Positions 26,290 through 35,631 of a stretch of DNA of 64,000 nt are shown here, in pieces (positions within the stretch are counted from its first letter, which is position 1; every line of letters starts with the position of its first letter). Origin of the DNA: Stagnihabitans lacustris (lineage in GTDB: Bacteria; Pseudomonadota; Alphaproteobacteria; Rhodobacterales; Rhodobacteraceae). Below the pieces are notes generated by a model, which saw only the letters and a program-made list of their open reading frames with translations, did no database searches and was not told the DNA's origin. The stretch lies in NCBI RefSeq assembly GCF_025950525.1, contig NZ_JAPDGS010000005.1, positions 62,001 to 126,000 on the forward strand, read 5' to 3'. Both the position numbers and the translations under genes were made by a program.

Positions 26290-26610
26290 CGGCGCTCTCT
26301 TCCGGGCCCAGATAGATCGCGGCGACTTCGGGGCTTTGCAGGATCGTGTCCGGCGGGCCCTCGGCGGTTTTCTGGCCGAAATCCAGCACCATGACCCGGT
26401 CGACCCCCCGCAACAGCGCATGCAAAACATGTTCGATCCAGATGATCGTGACACCTGAGGGCTTGATCGACAGGGTCAGGTCGATCAGGCTGTGACATTC
26501 GGCATCGGTCAGCCCGCGCGCGATTTCGTCCAGCAGCCTCAGCCAAGGCGCGGTGGCCATCGACCGCGTCACCTGCAAGGTCCCCTCGGGATTTCGACAA
26601 TCCCATCGCC
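26282..26610 (-). pseudogene. LivG-type ABC ATPase, C-terminal remnant
   Basis: Only the last third survives: TAPWLRLLDEIARGLTDAECHSLIDL (Walker B region, with the usual DEP altered to DEI), then IIWIEHVLHALLRGVDRVMVLDFGQKTAEGPPDTILQSPEVAAIYLG, the LivG-type end. Walker A and the upstream part are absent. It belongs with the livF and livH remnants as one decayed transporter operon. Confidence 0.75.
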
Positions 26611-26769
26611 ACGACCGCGCAAACGGTCATGCTTTGCCCACCGCGGCTTGACGGGGCTCAAGGCGTAAGGTCGCAATGCACTATCTGCAATATAATTTAT
26701 CTTCTGCTTCCCGGTCTATCATTCTGGGCCACGCCTTGCAGCAAGGTTGCGGAGAGGGCGGCCAAAACC

Positions 26770-27990
26770 ATGGCTCAGATGAAATTGGACTATGCCATCA
26801 TCCAGATCGGTTATGGCCCAGTCCGCAAGGCTTTGGCGCTGTTCTTGCAGCGGCTGGGCTGGAAGGTCGAGGTCTTTGAGCGCGCGAACAGCTTTGTGCG
26901 CGAAAGCCTGGGGATCAAGCGGCAGGACCTGGGCTTCGAGACCGATTGGCGGGTCATCGACTTTGCGCTGAATGGTGGACTGACGGCGCTGGATCTGGGT
27001 ATCCCGGACTGTGGCCAGTAGGCCAATCCGGTGCGCCCCACGACCATCGTTCCGGGCGGCATCGACGCCACTGGCCGCGTCAACCGCCGCTGGAAGTTCA
27101 TGCGCCCGCCGCATGAGACCGGCGACGCGATGAACGAGGCAGCCAAGGTCTGGGCGCTGCTTTCGGCCTGGATCAAGCCCGATCAGGGCGAGCGGGTGCG
27201 CCACAGAGTCCATATCTTTCGCAGCCTGGTGGCCGATCGGTTCCCGGACGGCCGGGTGTTTCTTGCGGGCGATGCGGTCCATGTCATGGCGCCCTTCATG
27301 GGGCAGGGGATGTGCGATGTGTGGAACCTGGCCGGAGAGCTTGGCCCCCAATGGCGCGGTGCGCTTTGGGGGCAAGACCGGGTTTTGTGCCGGTGGGCTT
27401 TGCCCTGCGGCTTGACCGACTGGCCCTGGGATGGGCATTTCTTTGGCCGGGGAAGGGACCCGGCGACGGGCTTTACCTGGACCTGCCCCTTCTTCTGGGG
27501 CGCCAGCCAGAGCGTCGACAGCCATGCCGCGCTGTGGGATCAGCTGGAGACCAACAAGAAGGTCGGCGTCCCGTGGTCGAATGACAGCGACGGCGTGCCT
27601 TTGTCGAACAAGGATCACGGGCCGCCGCCGCTGTTTGCCGCCAAGGGCTATGAACTGGTCGATGCGGGCTTTCATCAGCCGCTGGCCGATGACGTCTCGG
27701 CCCAGATTGCGCAGCTGAAGGCGAACACCGTGACGAAAGCCGTCCATCGTGGGGCCGGTGTCCTGGATCAACGGCCCGGTCAAGAACGCCTGCCAGACGC
27801 CTCTGGTCGGCGGTCCATGGATTGCGCGGGGCGATGGCAAGGTCGACATCATCGTCTGCGAAAACCGATCCGCCGCCGAAATCCCGGTTCAGGCGCCCTG
27901 CAAGGCACTGGCGCAAAGCGGGGCACCGGCAGGAGCCCCCGGCGCTTGGCCCTTCACCACATCCGACTTGACCAGAATGCGCGTGGTCTT
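26770..27990 (+). pseudogene. MhpA-like FAD aromatic hydroxylase remnant
   Basis: N-terminus YAIIQIGYGPVRKALALFLQRLGWKVEVFERA is the FAD Rossmann motif of flavin hydroxylases (GxGPxG damaged to GYGPVR). LGFETDWRVIDFALNG and NPVRPTTIVPGG match MhpA-type 3-(3-hydroxyphenyl)propionate hydroxylases, and FLAGDAVHVMAPFMGQGMCDVWNLA is the second FAD motif. An in-frame TAG at 27019-27021, a deletion of roughly 100 codons after residue 60, and loss of frame after about 27360 make it a pseudogene. About 160 bp of divergent intergenic DNA separates it from livG. Confidence 0.8.
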
Positions 27991-28019
27991 TTGCAGATGA
28001 TCCCGCGACGCCTAGGTTG

Positions 28020-28760
28020 CGCGCCTGATGTCGCGGGCGATGGTCGCTGCGGTGATCGGCGCCTTGACCACGGCGGCTGCGGGCGCGACCCTGGCCAAGG
28101 CGCCGGCGGTCGCTGTTGCCGCAGGTCCGACCCCGAAAAGTCATCGGCATCGGTTTGAACGACAAGGATCATTCGGCCGAAAGCGGGTTCAGGCAGCCGG
28201 ATTTTCCGACGATTTTCGGCCGCTTCAACGCGTCATGGATCGCCCATGGCGCGCCGATCCTGCGCCCGGCCTTCTCGGAGCAGCTGGATGACCAAGGCGA
28301 ATTGGGCGTCCCCATCGGCAAAGCCGCGCGGGTTGTGTCCGAGGCCCGGGCCCATGTGGCGGGCTGGTCGATCTTTAACGACGCTTCGATCCGCGATGAC
28401 CCGTTCAAGGCGCCGCAAGGGACGCCGGGCAAGAATTTCGACGACACCGGCGCCTTCGGCCCCTGGTTCGTCACCGCTGATGAACTGCCGCCGGGCTGCG
28501 AGGGGCTGATGCTGCAAACCAGGCTGAATGGCCAGGTGGTTCAGAAGGCCTCGATGTCCGATATGGTGTTTTCGGTGGCCAGGCTGATCCAGATCCTGTC
28601 GACCTTCCTGACGCTGAAGCCGGGCGATGTCATCGTCTCGGGCACGCCTTCGGGCGTGGGCCTGGCGCGCAAGCCGCCCTTGTGGATGCGCGACGGCGAT
28701 GTGGTCGAGGTGGAAATCGACCGGCTCGGCCCCCTGACGAACCCGATCCGCGACCGCTGA
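28020..28760 (+). pseudogene. fumarylacetoacetase-family hydrolase, 5'-truncated
   Basis: From 28116 a long frame keeps the FAH catalytic domain: VIGIGLNDKDHSAESG, VAGWSIFNDASIRD, PGKNFDDTGAFGPWFVTADELP and LTLKPGDVIVSGTPSGVGLARKPPLWMRDGDVVEVEIDRLG. Several residues are missing in the core (QLDDQGELGVPIGKAARVVSEARAHVAGW lacks the usual spacing). The N-terminal part is in another frame or lost. Normally such enzymes cleave ring-fission products, fitting the hydroxylase and VOC remnants on either side. A truncated product from ATG 28116 cannot be excluded. Confidence 0.65.
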
Positions 28761-28779
28761 AGGCTTCCTGCCCAGGCGC

Positions 28780-29471
28780 GCATCACCGGCTAAGTCGCCC
28801 TCACCAAACGGCCCGGCGCGCTGGGCATCCATGCGACGGATGCTGTCGATCTGACCGGGCCCGATCTGAAGGTGGCAGAGGAGTTTTACAAGACCCTCGG
28901 CCATGATGTCCGCGAAGAGGGCAACGGGCTGGGGCTTTGCACCTTCTGGTCAGGGCAGCACTGGGCCTCGATCAGCGAGGGCGGCGCAAGAAGCTGAACG
29001 TCCTGAGCTTTGCGGCCTTCGAAGAGGACTTCGCCCCGATCAAGGCCCCGATCTAGGCCCGGATCTCGGCAGAGGGGGGCCGCCTGATGGATGCGCCACG
29101 CGGCTTTGATGGCGACGGCATCTGGTTTCGCGACCACAATGGCGCGCTGATCGAGGTCAAGGTGGCCGACAAAGCCGCCCCGGATGCGAAAATGCCCTTC
29201 ATCACCGGGTCCAGCCCTGCGGGGGTCGCGGGCGCCCAAGGTCCGGTCGCCCAAGGTCCGGCCGCATCGGCTGGCCCATGTGCTGGGGTCGCACTCCTTT
29301 CACTCTGTCCGCGACCCCTGGGGCAGCTGTGCGGAATACGCTGCCGACATCGACTGTATTCCCGCCACCTGCGACTGGGAGGCGGGTGACTTCCCGCCCG
29401 AGGATTCGATCTATCTTTGGGGACCCGAGATGCCCGGGGACTTCATCGTGAACCACGAGGCCGACGGATAA
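28780..29471 (+). pseudogene. VOC/extradiol dioxygenase-like remnant
   Basis: Fragments of a glyoxalase/extradiol-type protein lie in three frames: DLTGPDLKVAEEFYKTLGHDVREE, then WFRDHNGALIEVKVADKAAPDAK, then SHSFHSVRDPWGSCAEYAADIDCIPATCDWEAGDFPPEDSIYLWGPEMPGDFI. There is a frameshift near 28985 and a TAG at about 29054. Together with the hydroxylase and FAH remnants it outlines a former aromatic catabolic operon. Confidence 0.65.
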
Positions 29472-29751
29472 CCTCGGCCTCCTGCGCTGGTGTGGTGACA
29501 TGCGTTCGGCGGGGTGAATGAAGCGATCCGGGCCCCTGCTATGGCTGCGGGCCAAGCCGCCTGCGATGCTGTGACGGCAGCTTGACGCTGCGGCCCTTGG
29601 GCGTGCGATGGCTGCGGTCAGGGCGCCGCCACGGCTCGCCGTCGCATACGAATTCATTTTCAGTCTGTCTGGGATTCCGCCTGTCTGGCGCGAAAATCAA
29701 GGGGCGCCAAACAAAGCTCTTGCCTTGCGCGGGACGGCGGGCCTATCGTGC

Positions 29752-29767
29752 TTGCACACGTATGCAA
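29752..29767. promoter_or_regulatory. 16-bp near-perfect palindrome, possible operator
   Basis: TTGCACACGTATGCAA matches its own reverse complement at 14 of 16 positions. It lies in the 460-bp gene-free region before the intact SnoaL-like gene (start 29934). It looks like an operator for a dimeric repressor; no cognate regulator is adjacent except a decayed AraC gene. Nothing else is recognised in 29472-29933. Confidence 0.4.
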
Positions 29768-29933
29768 ATCCGATTCCCGGAGCAGGGCGGCGGCATGATC
29801 TTTGTTGTGAACCGGTCAATTCGACCGGCTGATCCTGATTGTCCTCGTGTTCAATTCGGCCGCCGTGGCATGGGAAACCGCGCCCGGGCCTATCACTGAT
29901 GGCGGCATGACCGCCGGCTGAACGGAGACGACC

Positions 29934-30911
29934 ATGGCTTCTCGCTTCAATAACCTGCCCGATTATATCCAGGGCGTCACTTATGAAATCTGGGAGGGCC
30001 GCGATATTGCCTCGCTGCACCAAGCTTATGGCAAGACCATGGTGGCCCGCTCCACCCTTGGCGTCATGGTTGGCGCCCATGAGGTGATCCATGACACGCT
30101 GGCCAGCCAGGCCGCCTTTCCCGACCGCCAATGCCTGGGCGACGAGGTGATCTGGTCGGGCAATGAGGCGGATGGCTATCTGTCCTCGCATCGGTCGATG
30201 ATCGTGGGCACCCATACCGGGCATGGCGTCTTTGGCGCGCCGACGGGCAAGGTCGTGGCCGCGCGCTGCATCGCGGATTGTTATGTGAAGGATGACGTGA
30301 TCGACGACGAGTGGCTGTGCTACGACATGGCCGACATGGTGCAGCAGCTGGGCCATTCGCCCGAAAGCTGGGCGCGGCAGTCGATCGCGCGTGAGGGCGG
30401 GGCGGAAAAGGCGCGGCGGCCCTTTGCCCCGGCACTGGATCTGCCCGGCCCCTACAAGGGGCGCGGCAATGACAGCCCGGTGGGGCACCGTCTGGCCACG
30501 ATCCTCAACCGCATGATGTCGATGGATTTTTCTGTGGTGCGCGCGACTTATGACCGCGCCGTCCACGTCTGGCATCCTGGCGGCGCGACCGGTTGGGGCG
30601 TGCCCTATGCCGAGGCGCAGTGGCTTCAATTCCGCACCGCCTTCCCGGATGCGACCTTTGCCATCGACCATCAGATCGGCCGTTCCGACCCCGGCCAGCC
30701 CGACCGCGCCGCGATCCGCTGGTCGCTGACGGGCACCCATTCCGGCTTTGGCACCTATGGCGCGCCGACCGGGGTTCCGGTCCATGTCATGGGCTTTACC
30801 CATGCCGAATTCGGCCCCTGGGGCCTGAAGCGCGAAGTCTCGCTCTGGGACCCGGTGTCGATCTGGAAGCAGATCCTGCTAGAGCGGCCGGACCACACTT
30901 ACCTGGGCTGA
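29934..30911 (+). CDS. tandem SnoaL-like (polyketide cyclase/NTF2) protein
   Basis: 325 residues, intact, preceded by GGAGACGACC. Two NTF2-like domains of about 130 residues each are joined by a linker at 145-180. The first has GVTYEIWEGRDIASLHQAYGKTMVARSTLG and the second MSMDFSVVRATYDRAVHVWHPGG. Each contains a THxGxGxxGAPTG segment (HTGHGVFGAPTG and HSGFGTYGAPTG), indicating an internal duplication. Probably a hydratase, cyclase or ligand-binding protein. It is the only intact gene in a 10.5-kb island of pseudogenes and has its own terminator, so it is probably expressed. Confidence 0.8.
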   Translation: MASRFNNLPDYIQGVTYEIWEGRDIASLHQAYGKTMVARSTLGVMVGAHEVIHDTLASQAAFPDRQCLGDEVIWSGNEADGYLSSHRSMIVGTHTGHGVFGAPTGKVVAARCIADCYVKDDVIDDEWLCYDMADMVQQLGHSPESWARQSIAREGGAEKARRPFAPALDLPGPYKGRGNDSPVGHRLATILNRMMSMDFSVVRATYDRAVHVWHPGGATGWGVPYAEAQWLQFRTAFPDATFAIDHQIGRSDPGQPDRAAIRWSLTGTHSGFGTYGAPTGVPVHVMGFTHAEFGPWGLKREVSLWDPVSIWKQILLERPDHTYLG

Positions 30912-30930
30912 GGCCGCGGGGATTGCGCGC

Positions 30931-30955
30931 AAGGGTCGGGGTTTCCCCGGCCCTT
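30931..30955 (+). terminator. Rho-independent-type terminator
   Basis: An 11-bp stem (AAGGGTCGGGG / CCCCGGCCCTT, one T-G pair) with a TTT loop is followed by TT, 20 bp after the SnoaL-like stop codon. The 380 bp after it (30956-31337) show no recognisable gene, although short frames exist on both strands. Confidence 0.6.
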
Positions 30956-31337
30956 TTCCCTTGAACCATATTGGGTCGCGGGACTGCATTACCTCACGTC
31001 ACCGGGGGAAGTTTATTGAGAAAAGGCGGCACTTCCGCACGTTGAAGACCCCTCAATTCCGCCTTCGCCTGTTCGAAAATTCCGCCGCCCGCGCCCTTGG
31101 ACTTGCAGCCAGTTTCAGGCTTGCTTTCGATCACACGGGACGCGTGAAAATCCATATCGCCATCGGTCGTCCCGAGGCCTTCACCTGGCCAGAGGTCAAG
31201 TCCGCGATCATGGATGCCAAGAATGAGCCGCTGGCGCGCGATCCTGAAGTTGACCCGCCGAAATGAAGTGCGGCAACTCATCCGACAGACGAAAACAAAA
31301 TGAAGCCGGTCCCGAAATCAGGATCGGCGTCGTTCAA

Positions 31338-31960
31338 TTAAGCCAACATCTTTGGCCATTCCTCCCGCATCGTGGCAAGAATGACGGCGGTCGAGGCCGC
31401 TATGGGACCGACTTGGCCCAAGGACCGCATCCCCAGTTTCGCCAACCGTCCCCCGCGGCTTTCCAGGTCGCGGGTCGCCTTCATCCCGCGCCTGGCGCCT
31501 TCGGCTGCGGCGTCCGGGGGGGCAGGGCACAACCCCGACCGCGGCCGCCCGCCCCGCACGAACCCAGGCGCCCACCATGGCCTTGTCGCCCGGCGTGGCC
31601 CCGCCACCGGGCGCGGCGCCCGCGCGACATTGCGGCAGGGCGCGTCAAGCAGCGCCCTGATGCCGGCATCCAGCATCATCGCCCAGACCGAGGCTCTCGC
31701 CATCTGACGCTAGGTCGCCTATGCGCCGACCCGGGAGCGGTGCAGCACCACCCCAGTTCGGCCAGGATCGGCGCCATCTGCGCGTCCACCACGGCATAGG
31801 CAGGGGCAAGCGGGCCGCGCCACATCCCGGTTTCGCCACGCAGGCCCGTGCCGATCTCCATCTCGCCGGGGCTGATGTCGATCGTCGGCCGCCCCGTCTG
31901 GAGCCGCGAGCAGGGCGACACGGCCAGATCCATCGACTGCGTGGCGTCCAGCACGGCCGT
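31338..31960 (-). pseudogene. dihydroxyacetone kinase (DhaK-DhaL) remnant
   Basis: One frame carries a DhaK segment (DLAVSPCSRLQTGRPTIDISPGEMEIGTGLRGETGMWRGPLAPAYAVVDAQMAPILAELG; compare EMEIGxGIHGEPG of DhaK). A second frame has the end of the kinase (ARASVWAMMLDAGIRALLDAP) and then the last part of DhaL (GMKATRDLESRGGRLAKLGMRSLGQVGPIAAS). Most of DhaL and the DhaK N-terminus are missing. This looks like a fused ATP-dependent DhaKL gene shortened by deletion and frameshift. Confidence 0.65.
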
Positions 31961-31972
31961 GAAGCGGTAGGG

Positions 31973-32400
31973 TCAGTCATCTGGCGTCTCCTGGGGGCGG
32001 GCAAGGATGGCGGCAGAGGAAAGGCCTTGCCGCCGGTCGAACACCAGGTGATGGGGACGATCAGGGGTGAGACCTCGTCCATCATCGCCCAAAAGCGGGT
32101 CTGCAGGGCGTCGGTGGTCGGGCCGGGGGCGCCGTCGCCGATGGGCCCCTCCACCTGAACGACCGGGGTGATGCCGCCTGCGGTGGTGGCCCCCAAAGAC
32201 CTCGTCAGCAGAAAACAGCGCCTTGACCGTGGCGACGGCGACCAGGGTGGGGATGCCCATGGCGGTTGCGATTTCCAGCGTGGAACGGCGGTTCAGGCCG
32301 GGCCACGGCCGATTTGGGGTCATGCTGTTCATCGAAGGGCTGATCTGGGCTGTTGTCCCAAGTGCCACAGGCGCCACGGCGATGACTTGGAACCGGGGCG
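31973..32400 (-). pseudogene. class IV aminotransferase remnant
   Basis: A frame gives NRRSTLEIATAMGIPTLVAVATVKALFSADEVF; after a frameshift near 32190-32200 it continues as GATTAGGITPVVQVEGPIGDGAPGPTTDALQTRFWAMMDE. This order (RxTxLEIA, ADExF, TAxxxxPVxxVxG, IGxGxPGP) is that of branched-chain or D-amino acid aminotransferases. The N-terminal PLP-binding half is absent. Confidence 0.65.
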
Positions 32401-32433
32401 CAAGGATTTGTCCGCAGATGAAAATTTCGAGGC

Positions 32434-32511
32434 GGATCAGGCCCCCCCGATCTGGCCCCCCCCGATCTGGCCCCCCCGATCAGGCCCCCCGATCTGGCCC
32501 CCCCGGATCAG
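32434..32511. repeat. tandem repeat with long C tracts
   Basis: Five to six units of 13-15 bp, each GATCAGG or GATCTGG followed by six to eight C, lie between the aminotransferase and AraC remnants. Unit length varies by the C-tract length, as expected from slippage. Confidence 0.85.
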
Positions 32512-33210
32512 CTTTGGGGCGGGTTTCTGCGCCATTCGCGCGGCGACACCCCATGCCCGTGCCGGAAGACCCGCGAAAACCTGCTGATTTCGGCAGACCC
32601 AAGGCGGTAGGCGACCTCGGCGACGTTTTGCGCGGTGTTGGACAGCACCAGCGCCGAGACCTTTTGGCGGACCTTTTGGACCAGGACCTTGAAGGTTTTG
32701 CGCTCGACCGAGAGGCGGCGTTGCAGCGTCAAGGGCGGCAGGCCGGCGCCTCGCACTGCGGATGGCCGGTCTTCATCCGGTCAAGGATCGCGTCGCGCGC
32801 CAGATGCGCCACGGTATCGGCGGTCTCATGGTGCTGACGATCCGACAGGGCCTGCAACACGGCCGCGATCAGGAAGGGGACATGCCTGGGCCTCAAAGCC
32901 TTAGGCGCCGAGGTCCGCACCAAGATCGAATTCTGCGGCTGGTCGAACGCCACATCGCCGCCGAAGGCCTGGGAACAGGCGGTGGAAAGCTTTGCCGCCT
33001 GGGCGCGTTCCGGGGTGTGCCGCGCCGCCCCCAAACGCGTCGAAGTCACTGGCAGATGGCCGAACAGCCCGAAACTTGCGGGTGCGAGATGGGGACCGAA
33101 CCAAGGGGCCAAAGCGGTCGTTGCCCGTGGCGCTGGCTGCGATGTCCAACACGTTGCACAGGCGCAGCCGGGTTAGCCGCGCGGAAGCCTGCAAAGGCAA
33201 GGGGCGCAAG
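32508..33210 (-). pseudogene. AraC-family regulator remnant
   Basis: The C-terminal HTH is readable: PPLTLQRRLSVERKTFKVLVQKVRQKVSALVLSNTAQNVAEVAYRLGSAEISRFSRVFRHGHGVSPREWR. The N-terminal part is scattered over other frames (SFGLFGHLPVTSTRLGAA; AFGGDVAFDQPQNSILVRTSAPKALRPRHVPFLIAAVLQAL). At least two frameshifts are required, so the protein cannot be made. Confidence 0.7.
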
Positions 33211-33700
33211 GCCCTCCCGCGTCAAGTCGGTCGGCGCCGATGCCATGGCCCTCGCTGCAATCGGCAAGGCCTGTGGTGGCGCTGGCCAGAACCACGGCCT
33301 CGGCGCCCGGTGTCAGGCTTTTGGAAGCAAGGTTCGCCAAGCCTTGCAGATGCGGAAGGGCGGGCTTGGCTGCGTCGACACCTGGCATTTGACCCGGGCG
33401 TGGTGGGCCCGGCCAAGCCGGCCTGAAACGCCTTCATCGACATGATGCAGGCGCCCGAGGTGAAGAAGCGTGTCACCGGGGTTGGCGGCTGTTCGGACAC
33501 AATCGACAAACGCGAAATCTCGGCCGAGCAGGAGCGCAGGCTTTGCCTCATGGACCGCGCGGCCGAGATCGCCGGGCTGTCCATGTTCGACCACCCCGCC
33601 TCACCCAAGAAATCAGAACGGCCAGGTCCGATGCCCAGTCCGCCTGACGCCAGGGGGCAGGGCTGCGGCCCTGACCCTAGCCGGAAGAGGACCGGCCCAT
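33211..33700. other. unresolved degenerate segment
   Basis: No frame is convincing. A minus-strand stretch (PHLQGLANLASKSLTPGAEAVVLASATTGLADC) faintly resembles the core of Asp/Glu/hydantoin racemases. A plus-strand stretch (EISAEQERRLCLMDRAAEIAGLSMFDHPASP) also looks locally coding. Both end without domain context. Probably further gene remnants. Confidence 0.35.
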
Positions 33701-33710
33701 GACCCACGGT

Positions 33711-34640
33711 ATCCGAGTTTGACGGCGTCTCGCGCCATTTTGGCCCGGTTCAGGCCCTGCAGATCCCGAGCCTGGACATCGCCCAGCATAAGTTCATCGC
33801 CATCCACAGCCCCAGCGGGTCAGGCAAAAGTACGCTGCTGTGGCTGATCGCGGGCCCGCCCATGGCCGCATCGCCTTCAGAGGGCAGGATGTTCCCGCAC
33901 CCTGCGCGGGAACCTGGCCTTCCCATAGCAGATGATGGGCGATCCAGGCCCGCAGCGCAGTTGGATTGGGCGCGGGCGATCCTGTCGCTGTCCGGCCGGA
34001 TGGACCGCTCTCCTTGCCAGCTGTCGGGCGGCCCGCAACTGCGCCTGGCGCTGGGGCGCGGGCTGGTGGGCAATATCAGGCTGCTGTTGCGGGACGAACC
34101 CTGGCCAACCCGGACCGCGCATTGCGCGAGGAGATCCAGATCCGCCGCAATCAAAAGCGGCTGGGCATCCCCTTTATCCCTGTGAACCACAACCAGGAAA
34201 AGGCCCTGTCGATGGCCGACCGCATCGCGCTGATCCACAAGGGAAGGATCAAGGCGCTGGGGGCGCGGCAAGAGATCCACGCGCTCGCCCTTTGTCGCGT
34301 GCTATGTCGGGCGCTCGACCCGGTTCGAGGGGCTGGATGACGGGCAGGGGAAAATCACCTTGCCGGCCCGTGGCTGCGACTTTGCCGCGCCGCAGGCCGC
34401 CAAGGTCCCCGCCAAGGTCCCCGTCGAAGTCTTCGTCCAGAACAAGCGGTTCACCCTGTCCCCGCCCGAGGCGCCGGGCATCGTGTGCACCGTCACCGAC
34501 CTCGCCCTGCGCGGCCCCTTGGTCGAGGTGATCCCGAAGGCCGCCCATGGCGATGCGATCCGCGCGGTCCAACCCGGCGCCGAGGCCGCCCAAGCCATCG
34601 GCGCCCGGGTCGCCCCATCTTGGGGAAGCGTGTCTTGGGG
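33711..34640 (+). pseudogene. PotA-type polyamine ABC ATPase remnant
   Basis: The segment FDGVSRHFGPVQALQIPSLDIAQHKFIAIHSPSGSGKSTLLWLIAG (Walker A) is followed by CQLSGGPQLRLALGRGLVGNIRLLLRDEP (signature and Walker B), REEIQIRRNQKRLGIPFIPVNHNQEKALSMADRIALIHKG and a TOBE-type end (VPVEVFVQNKRFTLSPPEAPGIVCTVTDLALRGPLVEV). The pieces lie in different frames and about 60-80 residues between Walker A and the signature are lost. It begins a former spermidine/putrescine-type transporter operon. Confidence 0.75.
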
Positions 34641-34690
34641 AAGCGTGTCCGGGGGAAACCTGTCCGGGGGAACCGTGTCAGGGGGGCGCC
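34619..34690. repeat. 15-bp tandem repeat with G tracts
   Basis: Four to five units of the type TCTTGGGGAAGCGTG / TCCGGGGGAACCGTG occupy the end of the PotA remnant and the gap before the permease remnant. Confidence 0.85.
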
Positions 34691-34739
34691 GTTTCCTTGG
34701 GGGGCCATATCTTGACGGCAGGCCACTGACCCATGACGA

Positions 34740-35569
34740 AACGGCCTCTCCTCTGACTTCGCACCGGGGTCCCGCACCTGTTTTTGGTCCTGCCGCTGGG
34801 CGCCCTCAGTTTCTGGCAAGCCGGGAATTGCAAGATCCTGTGCGAGCGGTCGGCGGTCAACCATGTGACGCTGTTGACCGAGACGGCCCATGTCACGTTC
34901 TTTCTGCGCTCGCGGGGGCTGGCGCTTCTGGTTCCGGCCTTCCTGGTCGAGCGGTTCTGGCCCATCGCTTTTTTCATCCTGCGCATTGGCGGGCGCTATC
35001 GGACCATTCTGTCGCTGCTTCTGGCCGCTGAACCTGTCGGGCGCGGTGAGCGGGTTTCTTCTGGCCTTCGTCCCGACGCTGTCGGCCTCGCGCGCCAAGG
35101 TTCCTCGGCGGGGCGAATGGCACGCTTGATGGCATGTCGGTGGCGTGTGCCGTTCGGGACTAGGGCGCTGGGGGCGGCCATGGGGGGCGTGCTGTTCGCC
35201 TTCTTGGCCGCGGGGCTTGGGCTTTTGGCGCGGGCCGTGACCCTGCGGCGCAGCGGCTTTGCCGGCATGGGGCACGTGATGGAAAGCCTGTCAAAATGGG
35301 CCATGGCCGCGCTGGTGATCCTGACCTTCGGTTTTCGGTCTATGCCGGTGGTGCATATCCTGTTTGCCGCGCTCTGCAGCCAGCCGAACTTTCCCGGTCC
35401 GCCGGACCTGCGGTTTGACACCGATGTCCGACTGGCCTCGAACTCGGTCTATGGCGGGGCCTTCGTCAACAGCCTGATCGACCTGGTGGTCCTTGTGGCG
35501 ATCATGGTGCTGGGGGCAGGGGCGAATTTCGTCAGGCAGGACGGGCCATCGGGACTTGATCAAGCGTGA
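34740..35569 (+). pseudogene. PotB/PotC-type ABC permease remnants
   Basis: A hydrophobic frame starts with LVLPLGALSFWQAGNC ... LLTETAHVTFFLRSRGLALLVPAFLVERFWPIAFFILRIGG, then loses its frame near 35040 (AVSGFLLAFVPTLSAS in another frame). From about 35280 a second permease-like part appears (WAMAALVILTFGFRSMPVVHILFAALCSQPNFPGPPDLRF ... LASNSVYGGAFVNSLIDLVVLVAIMVLGAG), typical of a PotC beginning. These are the fused remains of two permeases. Confidence 0.65.
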
Positions 35570-35631
35570 CCTGACCATGGGGGATCGGCCCGGCGCTGGC
35601 CAAGCGGGGGCGGGCCTTTCGGCGGCGGCCT

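Noticed and set aside
26770..27990. TAG at 27019 as a recoded (pyrrolysine or readthrough) codon in a functional flavin hydroxylase
   Set aside because: The gene also has a large deletion, a damaged FAD motif and later frame loss, and its neighbours are broken too. It is a pseudogene.
30961..31281. Short frames on both strands after the tandem SnoaL-like gene
   Set aside because: Neither has a recognisable motif or a convincing start, and they overlap each other.
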